Below, in pieces: positions 8,258-15,425 of a stretch of DNA of 64,000 nt. Position 1 is the first letter of the stretch. Every line of letters starts with the position of its first letter. Origin of the DNA: Myxococcales bacterium (GTDB lineage: Bacteria > Myxococcota_C > UBA6777); the NCBI GenBank assembly GCA_020632975.1, contig JACKEL010000018.1, forward strand, positions 1-64,000. Direction: 5' to 3'. The notes below the pieces were generated by a model. That model worked only from the letters and a program-made list of their open reading frames with translations, ran no database searches and was not told the origin of the DNA. The translations under genes were made by a program, and so were the position numbers.

Positions 8258-11200
8258 ATGGGTCTTCTATCGAGTATGGCCGTTCGGCGGGCCGTTACGT
8301 TTTCGATGCTCTATTTGATGATCGTGGGGTTTGGGCTTTTTTCTTTTTCTCAGTTGAAACTGGATTTGTTTCCTGAACTCAAGTTTCCAACCATCGCGAT
8401 TGTAAACAACTATACTGGCGTTGGTCCCGAAGAGATCGAGACCTTGGTTGCGCGTCGTATCGAGTCTGCGGTAGCCTCTGTCAAGAACGTCAAGCGGATC
8501 TCTACTACCGCAAAGCTCGGTGCTTCCTTGATGATCGTCGAGTTGGAGTGGGGTACAAATATCGATCAGTCTATGATGGATATCCGCGAAAAGATCGACC
8601 TTGTGCGTAAGCTGATCCCCGAAGAAGCGCGCCAACCGATCTTGTTTGCTTTTGACCCTTCGCTCCAACCGATCCTTTTGGTTGCGGTCAATACCACAGG
8701 AAACCTTACACAGATCAAAGACTTGATTGATCGTCGTGTGAAGCCTTTGATCGAGCGCCTTCCTGGTGTGGCTTCTGCCAACATCACTGGGGGATCGCAG
8801 CGTGAGATCCAAGTGCTGATCAATCCCACGAAGATGCAGGCTTATGGGGTTTCTGCAACGCAGATCCTTCAGGCATTGAATGCTGAAAACGTGCAGGTGG
8901 CTTCTGGGATCTTGGAACAAGGGGCACGCGAGTTTTCTTTGCGTACCATGGGGAACTTTACCAACGTTGATCAGATGAAAAACGTTGTTATCGGCTACAA
9001 GAACCAAGGGACGGGGCTTCCGCAGCCTGTCTTCTTGTACCAAATTGCTCAGATCATCGACGGTGAGGAAGAAGCGACGCGTGCCATCCGTTCTGACGGG
9101 AAAAACGGCATGATGTTGATGATCCAAAAGCGTTCGGATGCCAACACGGTACTGACCGTGAAGCGCGTGGAAGAGGAACTTCCGAGGCTGAAGAACCTTT
9201 TGCCCCCAGGGACGGGCCTTTCGATCCTCTTCAACCAGAGTGATATCATCACCCAGTCGATCTCCAACCTCCAAAGCTCCGCAGGACAAGCCTTTTTCTT
9301 GGCGGTCTTGGTGCTTTTGTTCTTCCTTCGGTCGTTTCGTACATCCTTTATTATCGCCTTGTCGATCCCGATCTCTGTGATCTCGACCTTTTCGGTTATG
9401 TATATCGCGGGGATTACGCTCAACATCATCTCGATGGCGGGTCTTGCCCTTGCGGTCGGGATGTTGGTCGATAACTCGATCGTCGTTTTGGAGAACATCT
9501 ATCGGCACTTTGAGGAAGGGAAGTCGGCTTGGGATGCTTCGATCCAAGGGAGTAAAGAGGTTGGCGTGGCGATTATGGCCTCGACACTTACGACCCTTGC
9601 GGTGTTTATCCCCATCTTGTTCGTGCCTGGGATCGCGGGTGCTTTGTTCCGCGACATGGTTATCACGATCTGTTTTTCGTTGACGGCTTCTTTGATCGTC
9701 GCGATTACGCTGATCCCCTTGATGTCTTCGAGACTTCTGACGCCCAAAAGTCGAAACTCACACAAAAACCCTGGTGCCTTCGGGAGATTTGTGGAGTGGA
9801 TGTTGGTGTCTCTCGATGGCGTATATGTTGGCGTTTTGGGATGGTCGCTCAAGTGGCGGAAAACCACGATCGCGCTGGGCTTTGGAACCTTGTTTGTCGT
9901 GATCGGCCTCATGGGTTTGATGCAGACAGACTTTTTGCCCAAAACAGACGACAGCACGATCATGTTGCAGTTTGAGCGCAGCCCTGGGACCTCTTTGCAA
10001 GAAACCCTACGAACGGGCGACTACATGGAGATGTTGTTGCGTCGTAAGTACGGAAGAGCCATTGAGTCCGTCATTATCGAGGCTGGGGTTGGTGAAGGAT
10101 TCGCGGCGCTCTTTGGAAAAGGTTCGTATGCTGGGCAACTTCGTGCGCGGCTTTGTTCGATCAGCAAGCGGAACGTCGGTAAATGGGAGATCATCGAAGA
10201 GATGCAGAAGATGTTCCAACGCATCCCTGATCTCAAGGTGACTGTCCAAGATGTGGGGCCTGGTTCCTTCGGTGGACAGGGCGATATCGACATCCAGTTG
10301 TATGGTTATGACTTTAATATCGCGCGAACACTCGCTGATCGCGTCAAGCGCGAGATGATCAAACTACCCAATGTCACGTCGGTCACTTCATCTTTGGAAG
10401 ACGGAAAGCCCGAACTCCAAATCCAATTCCATCGCGATCGCATCCACTCTTTGGGACTCAGCCCCATCGCCATCGGGAATACGATCTCGACAGCCTTCAA
10501 AGGCTCGATTGCTACGCTGTTTCGAGACAAAGGTAGTGAGTACAACGTGCTTGTGCGTTTCCAAGAGAAGTACCGCAACAAAGTGGAACACCTCAAGCGT
10601 TTGTTGATCACCACACCGCGCGGAAAAACCGTGCCTTTGGAGACGATCGCTGACGTGAAGATGGCGCTCAGTCCTGTAAAGATCGAACGTAAAGATCAAC
10701 AGCGTGTCGCGATCGTCGGGGTCAACGTCGTGCCCGGAACGATGGGGGCTGTCGTCGATAAAGTTCGAAATGTCATGGATACCAAGATCAACATGCCCGC
10801 TGAGTTTTATTACAAACTTGGCGGAAAGGCCGAAGACTTCATCACGTCTTTCCAATGGCTTGGTGTGGCCTTTTTGGTCTCGATCTTGTTGGTTTACATG
10901 GTCATGGCGAGCCAGTTTGAGTCGTTGTTTGCGCCTTTCGTGATCTTGTTCTCGATCCCTCTCTCTGGCATCGGCGTCTTGTTGGCGTTGTTGATCACAC
11001 AAACACCTTTGAGCATCATGGCGGTGATTGGGGTGGTGATGCTCGTTGGGATTGTCGTCAACAACGCGATCGTCTTGATCGACTTCATCATCCAGATACG
11101 CCAAGAAAAAGAGATCTCCGTCGTGGATGCCGCTCTCGAAGCAGGGCGTGTTCGTCTGCGACCCATCTTGATGACCACTGCAACGACCGTTTTGGGGATG

Positions 11201-11434
11201 TTGCCTTTGGCCTTGGGGATCGGTGAAGGCTCTGAAAACTGGATGGGTCTTGGTCGCGTTGTCATGGGCGGGATGATCAGTTCGACGTTGTTGACGTTGG
11301 TGATTGTCCCTGTCTTCTATTGCTCGCTCTTCCTCACGTTCGAGAAGATCAAAGCTCGTTTCTTCAGTGACACAGAAGAGAAGAAGTCCCAAGAACCCCC
11401 TGCAGACGACGCTTTCGCTGCACCTACCCACTAA
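8258..11434 (+). CDS. RND multidrug efflux pump, inner-membrane subunit (HAE1/AcrB-like)
   Basis: A 1058-residue proton-driven exporter with the two-fold repeat of the AcrB family: TM1, a large periplasmic domain, TM2-7, a second periplasmic domain and TM8-12. The TM4 motif reads GMLVDNSIVVLENI, so the first of the two AcrB proton-relay aspartates (D407) is kept and the second is Asn. The TM10 segment reads VVNNAIVLIDF, where AcrB has a lysine. Both are typical of the SwrC-like branch rather than enterobacterial AcrB. It follows the adaptor gene on the same strand and the two should form one efflux system; the outer-membrane partner must be encoded elsewhere. Substrate is unknown. Confidence 0.95.
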   Translation: MGLLSSMAVRRAVTFSMLYLMIVGFGLFSFSQLKLDLFPELKFPTIAIVNNYTGVGPEEIETLVARRIESAVASVKNVKRISTTAKLGASLMIVELEWGTNIDQSMMDIREKIDLVRKLIPEEARQPILFAFDPSLQPILLVAVNTTGNLTQIKDLIDRRVKPLIERLPGVASANITGGSQREIQVLINPTKMQAYGVSATQILQALNAENVQVASGILEQGAREFSLRTMGNFTNVDQMKNVVIGYKNQGTGLPQPVFLYQIAQIIDGEEEATRAIRSDGKNGMMLMIQKRSDANTVLTVKRVEEELPRLKNLLPPGTGLSILFNQSDIITQSISNLQSSAGQAFFLAVLVLLFFLRSFRTSFIIALSIPISVISTFSVMYIAGITLNIISMAGLALAVGMLVDNSIVVLENIYRHFEEGKSAWDASIQGSKEVGVAIMASTLTTLAVFIPILFVPGIAGALFRDMVITICFSLTASLIVAITLIPLMSSRLLTPKSRNSHKNPGAFGRFVEWMLVSLDGVYVGVLGWSLKWRKTTIALGFGTLFVVIGLMGLMQTDFLPKTDDSTIMLQFERSPGTSLQETLRTGDYMEMLLRRKYGRAIESVIIEAGVGEGFAALFGKGSYAGQLRARLCSISKRNVGKWEIIEEMQKMFQRIPDLKVTVQDVGPGSFGGQGDIDIQLYGYDFNIARTLADRVKREMIKLPNVTSVTSSLEDGKPELQIQFHRDRIHSLGLSPIAIGNTISTAFKGSIATLFRDKGSEYNVLVRFQEKYRNKVEHLKRLLITTPRGKTVPLETIADVKMALSPVKIERKDQQRVAIVGVNVVPGTMGAVVDKVRNVMDTKINMPAEFYYKLGGKAEDFITSFQWLGVAFLVSILLVYMVMASQFESLFAPFVILFSIPLSGIGVLLALLITQTPLSIMAVIGVVMLVGIVVNNAIVLIDFIIQIRQEKEISVVDAALEAGRVRLRPILMTTATTVLGMLPLALGIGEGSENWMGLGRVVMGGMISSTLLTLVIVPVFYCSLFLTFEKIKARFFSDTEEKKSQEPPADDAFAAPTH

Positions 11435-11597
11435 GCTCCACTCTGCGACTCCCTCCCTTGTTCCTTTCTTGATACCGTCCCTTTTCCCAAATCCCTTCTT
11501 ACATGCCCGTCTATGAGCACATTTGGCACTCTTGTTTATGTGCTCTTGCAGGGAGTATGCCTCTTTGTGCCTATCCTGCGAGTATTTCGAGCCTTTG

Positions 11598-12473
11598 TTA
11601 TGCGACGGTGACGACTTTGGAGGCGAGCATTGCGCCATCAGACATCCGTGCGACGGTCATGATATGGCGATCGCGTTCGGAGGTTGGGATGCCCGCCATG
11701 ATGTTGTCATTTGAAAAGTTGGTGTCAGGCTGGCCGTAGCTGCTGTACTCGCTGTGTTTGGAGAAGATCTCTTGTGTGATGTCTTCTGGGAAGAACAGTT
11801 GAGAGACGCGCGTGGAGGTGTTGCCTTGTTTGATTTGGAAGTGGATGTGCACTGCGCGGCCCCGATACCAGCCAGGAAAACAAGTGTCGAAGGACACCAC
11901 GCCTTCTGCATCTGTGGTTTGGACGCCACGGAAAAAGTCGTTGGCACTGTAAGACTGTGTCTTGAGGCACATATTGTTGTTAGGGGTCTGTCCAGAGTAA
12001 GACCCTTCGTAGTTGGTGTGCCAGATGCGGACGGTGGCGCCGCTGAGAGGGTTGCACGATGTATCGACGACTTTGATGGAGAGGCGGACGGGCAGACCTT
12101 TCCATCCATCCGAGATATCCGTTCGCACGAGGTCGGTCGAGGTGGTGCAAGGGCCTTCTGTGGTGGTGGCGACCAAAGCACAAGCTGTTAACGCGCTTGT
12201 GAAGGGGTTGGGGTAAGAGGCTTTTGCTGTCATCGAGGCCGTTCCGCCTGTTGCCCACTCGCCTGTGGGTGTGGTTTCTGTTGCGGTGCCATCGGTTGTT
12301 CCGCCATCTGCGGTTTGTTCTGTGTTGCTACCTTCCTGCAACATCGTACCTTCGGGGCATCCTACAAGGGTCGCGATACCTGTGACAGCCAAGAAACCCA
12401 GCATCTGTCGGCGGCTAAAGACATGTTCTTTGGTGAGGGCGGTGAGAAAAGACGGAGAAGATGTCTCTTTCAT
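11598..12473 (-). CDS. Secreted intradiol-ring-cleavage dioxygenase-like lipoprotein
   Basis: A 291-residue protein with an N-terminal SRRQMLGF element (twin-arginine-like), a hydrophobic stretch and a GlyCys lipobox (TLVGC), then a Thr/Gly/Glu linker to about residue 80. The C-terminal two thirds resemble the catalytic domain of protocatechuate/catechol intradiol dioxygenases: GATVRIWHTNYEGSYSG supplies the first Fe(III) tyrosine, and GWYRGRAVHIHFQI supplies the second tyrosine and two histidines. All four iron ligands therefore appear present. The ATG at 12473 has AAGGA eight bases upstream; the in-frame ATG at 12482 lacks proper spacing. The gene is monocistronic and divergent from cydAB. 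A periplasmic or surface location would be unusual for aromatic catabolism; substrate unknown. Confidence 0.8.
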   Translation of the reverse strand: MKETSSPSFLTALTKEHVFSRRQMLGFLAVTGIATLVGCPEGTMLQEGSNTEQTADGGTTDGTATETTPTGEWATGGTASMTAKASYPNPFTSALTACALVATTTEGPCTTSTDLVRTDISDGWKGLPVRLSIKVVDTSCNPLSGATVRIWHTNYEGSYSGQTPNNNMCLKTQSYSANDFFRGVQTTDAEGVVSFDTCFPGWYRGRAVHIHFQIKQGNTSTRVSQLFFPEDITQEIFSKHSEYSSYGQPDTNFSNDNIMAGIPTSERDRHIMTVARMSDGAMLASKVVTVA

Positions 12474-12910
12474 GGTTTGCATCCTTGCAGGCAGTCTTCC
12501 AACGGTGGGAAGAGGATGTTGAGAGAAAAAGTCGACCTTGGGGTGTGATCGTCTTTTGATTCCTCATTTTCTTCTTGAAAAATGAGGGGATGGAGAGGGG
12601 GCATCCTCTCCTCTTTGTAAGGACTTGGTGTCTGGGGTCAGAGAATTTTTCCAAAAAAGTTTATTTCAAAGAGAAACGGGTACAACAACTTGCAACACTT
12701 GGAACATCCGAGAGGCGTCGAGGATGTTGGCAAAGGTCGTTGTGAGGCTTGATGTTGGGGTGGTTTGTAGGGGGTTGGCATCTAGGATGCGAAAGAAAGA
12801 GTATAGGATCTTTTTGGGGGGGCATCGTTGCATGAACCAGCGACGATTTGGTAACAGACTTGCGCAGCTTTCGAGTGTAAAGCGCGAGCAAAAGATAAAG
12901 GAGCAGGGCG
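12474..12910. other. Divergent intergenic region before cydAB
   Basis: No gene is seen. Two adjacent hairpins lie on the dioxygenase side (12562-12611, annotated separately). Closer to cydA there is a TATAGG hexamer at 12802-12807, but no suitably spaced -35 was found. Promoters for both the dioxygenase lipoprotein and cydA must lie here. Confidence 0.6.
12562..12611. promoter_or_regulatory. Two adjacent stem-loops in the dioxygenase/cydA divergent region
   Basis: The first pairs CCTCATTTT (12562-12570) with AAAATGAGG (12579-12587). The second pairs GGAGAGG (12592-12598) with CCTCTCC (12605-12611). They are separated by four bases and lie about 100 bases upstream of the dioxygenase start on its 5' side. 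Neither is followed by a long T-run. They may lie in a leader RNA. Confidence 0.4.
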
Positions 12911-14266
12911 ATGAGTGACATCTTTGCGGCACGTTCGCAGATGGCGATGTCTTTGGCATTTCACATCATGTTTGCGGTAGTGGGGATTGGGATGCCTTTG
13001 TTGATGGTCATTGCCGAGTGGCAGTGGCTAAAGACGAAGGATCATGTGTATCTGATCTTAGCAAAACGTTGGGCCAAGGGCACAGCGATTATGTTTGCGG
13101 TAGGTGCGGTCTCTGGAACGGTCTTGTCTTTTGAATTGGGTTTGTTATGGCCCAAGTTCATGGAGTTTGCGGGACCGATCGTGGGGATGCCTTTTTCGAT
13201 GGAAGGTTTTGCTTTCTTTCTGGAAGCGATCTTTTTGGGGATCTATCTGTATGGTTGGGAGCGTGTACGTCCTTGGGCACACTGGTTTGCGGGTGTGATG
13301 GTGATGATCTGCGGGACCCTGTCTGGGGTGTTTGTTGTCACCGCAAATGCTTGGATGAATACCCCTGTAGGATTCCGTATGGTCGGTGGCAAGGTCGTTT
13401 CGATCGATCCAGTTGCGGCGATGTGGAACCCTGCGGCTTTTTCGCAGACGCTGCACATGACGCTTGCGGCTTTTGTGGCGATCGGTTTTGCGGTGGCAGC
13501 GATTCATGCGTGGATGTTGTTGAAGGATCCTACGAATCCTTTTCACCGTCGTGCCTTGGTGATCGCTTTGTGGGTGGGTGGGGTGACTGCATTTTTGCAG
13601 CCGATTAGCGGGGATATCAGTGCCAAGCATGTGGCGAAGTATCAGCCCGTAAAACTCGCTGCGATGGAAGGACAGTGGGAGACGGTCAAAGGTGCGGGAC
13701 TTCGGATCGGTGGTTGGCCTGACGAAAAGACAGAGACCACAAGTTGGGCGCTAGAGCTCCCTTACATGTTGAGCATCTTGGCCTTTTCTGATCCCCATGC
13801 AGAAGTCAAAGGGTTGAAAGCTTTCCCGAAAAAGGATCGTCCGCCTGTTGCGGTGGTGCACTTTGCTTTTCAGATCATGGTGGGCTTGGGCTTTTGGATG
13901 ATGTTTGTGGCGCTTCTTGCGGCCTTTTTGGCATGGCGTCGCAAAAAGATCCCAGATGATCCTTGGTTCCTCAAGCTTCTCATTTGGAGCGGTCCTGCGG
14001 GCATCTTGGCGATCCAAGCGGGTTGGACGGTCACAGAAGTAGGACGTCAGCCTTGGATCGTGCAAGGGATCATGCGGACCAAAGATGCGGTGACACCGAT
14101 GCCTGGTTTGATGGTGCCTTTCCTGACATTCTCTGCGTTGTACTTTGTTTTGGGGATCGTGGTGGTGGCTTTGTTGAAGCGCCAAGTCTTCAACAGTCCG
14201 TCTTTTTCAGAGGATGAGCTTACAGAAAAAGCAGAAGTCCCCGCAGCATCAGCGCATGGAGGTTGA
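12911..14266 (+). CDS. cydA: Cytochrome bd-type ubiquinol oxidase subunit I
   Basis: A 451-residue membrane subunit carrying the hemes of the bd oxidase, which reduces oxygen to water using quinol without proton pumping. Family hallmarks: RSQMAMSLAFHIMFA near the N-terminus with the first heme histidine, FSMEGFAFFLEAIFLGIYLYGW, QTLHMT with a further heme histidine, and the C-terminal GRQPWIVQG signature. The quinol-binding loop is short, as in the cyanide-insensitive (CioA-like, S-type) group, unlike the longer E. coli CydA. AAGGAG precedes the ATG. cydB starts three bases after the stop. Confidence 0.96.
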   Translation: MSDIFAARSQMAMSLAFHIMFAVVGIGMPLLMVIAEWQWLKTKDHVYLILAKRWAKGTAIMFAVGAVSGTVLSFELGLLWPKFMEFAGPIVGMPFSMEGFAFFLEAIFLGIYLYGWERVRPWAHWFAGVMVMICGTLSGVFVVTANAWMNTPVGFRMVGGKVVSIDPVAAMWNPAAFSQTLHMTLAAFVAIGFAVAAIHAWMLLKDPTNPFHRRALVIALWVGGVTAFLQPISGDISAKHVAKYQPVKLAAMEGQWETVKGAGLRIGGWPDEKTETTSWALELPYMLSILAFSDPHAEVKGLKAFPKKDRPPVAVVHFAFQIMVGLGFWMMFVALLAAFLAWRRKKIPDDPWFLKLLIWSGPAGILAIQAGWTVTEVGRQPWIVQGIMRTKDAVTPMPGLMVPFLTFSALYFVLGIVVVALLKRQVFNSPSFSEDELTEKAEVPAASAHGG

Positions 14267-14269
14267 ACG

Positions 14270-15277
14270 ATGAGTGTCGAATTGGTTGTTGCAGCGGTGA
14301 TCTTGGTTGCTTTGGTGGTGTACTCTTTGACGGGTGGTGCAGACTTTGGCGGTGGTTTCTGGGACTTTTTTGCTCGCGGACCACGCGCTGAGGCCCAACG
14401 TAGCTTGATTGCGGACGCGATTGGCCCGATCTGGGAGGCGAATCACGTTTGGTTGATTGTGGTGATCGTCTTGTTGTTTGCGGACTTTCCAAAGGCATTT
14501 GCAGCGATCTCTACAGCCTTGCATATCCCGCTGACGTTGATGTTGTTGGGGATCGTGTTGCGGGGTTCGGCTTTTGTGTTTCGTGCCTACGATGATCCAG
14601 ACGTGGCGCAGAAGCGATGGAGCCTGATCTTTTCTGTCTCGAGTATCGTGACACCTTGGATGTTGGGGATCACGCTCGGGGCCGTTGCTTCGGGAAGTAT
14701 CCGCATGGATGCTGCGACAGGGAGAGTCAAAACAGACTTTATCTCGTCGTGGCTGGCGCCTTTTCCGATCGCTTTGGGTCTGTTTGTTGTGGCGTTGTTT
14801 GCGTATCTTGCGGCCATTTATTTGATCCTTGAGACAGATGATCCTGCATTGAAAGAAGACTTTCGTTTGCGGGCCATCGCCGCAGGGATCGCGGTGGGAG
14901 GGCTGGCTTTTGTCTGCTTGTTGTTGGCCGAAGTGGGCGCGCCTTCACTGCGAGAAGGTTTGAGTCGTCGTTGGTGGTCTCTGAGTTTTCAGATCGCGAC
15001 GGGGACCGTTTCTGTCGGAGCTTTAGCGGCTGTGTGGGTGAGGATCTATCCCTTGGCGCGGATCTTGGCGGGAGCACAAGTGGCCTTGATCATCAGTGGA
15101 TGGGCCTTTTCGCACTTTCCTTACATCTTGGTGCCCGACCTGACCTTCGCACAAGCCGCAGCACCCGCCTCTGTGTTGCGCATGACCTTGTGGGTCTTGG
15201 GCATCGGGGCTGTGGTGTTGTTGCCTTCGTTTTGGTATCTCTACTCGATCTTCAAAGGAAGACAGATCACCCGTTGA
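14270..15277 (+). CDS. cydB: Cytochrome bd-type ubiquinol oxidase subunit II
   Basis: A 335-residue polytopic subunit that pairs with CydA. The N-terminus contains YSLTGGADFGGGFWD and IGPIWEANHVWLI, both diagnostic for CydB, followed by several hydrophobic helices (about eight to nine). The start ATG follows the cydA stop by three bases with GGAGG inside the cydA end, so the two are cotranscribed and probably translationally coupled. No CydX-like small gene or cydDC export genes were seen next to it. Confidence 0.95.
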   Translation: MSVELVVAAVILVALVVYSLTGGADFGGGFWDFFARGPRAEAQRSLIADAIGPIWEANHVWLIVVIVLLFADFPKAFAAISTALHIPLTLMLLGIVLRGSAFVFRAYDDPDVAQKRWSLIFSVSSIVTPWMLGITLGAVASGSIRMDAATGRVKTDFISSWLAPFPIALGLFVVALFAYLAAIYLILETDDPALKEDFRLRAIAAGIAVGGLAFVCLLLAEVGAPSLREGLSRRWWSLSFQIATGTVSVGALAAVWVRIYPLARILAGAQVALIISGWAFSHFPYILVPDLTFAQAAAPASVLRMTLWVLGIGAVVLLPSFWYLYSIFKGRQITR

Positions 15278-15425
15278 GTTGGGGGATCGGAGGACTGGGG
15301 GAGTCTCCTCTGCGTTGACAATGCCCGCTTCTTTCTGCAACATAGGCCCTTCTTATACGATTTCATCTTATTGAGGGTGCTTGTTGTTCTCGTGGCTCTC
15401 ACCAAGCGCGGAGGAAAGCGGCAGT

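Noticed and set aside
10388..11638. Open frame of 416 codons opposite the RND pump
   Set aside because: Antisense to well-conserved pump sequence; composition (Asp/Arg/His/Gln-rich) is typical of shadow frames here.
12775..12807. Promoter TTGGCA/TATAGG before cydA
   Set aside because: The spacer would be 21 bases, too long for a normal sigma-70 promoter.
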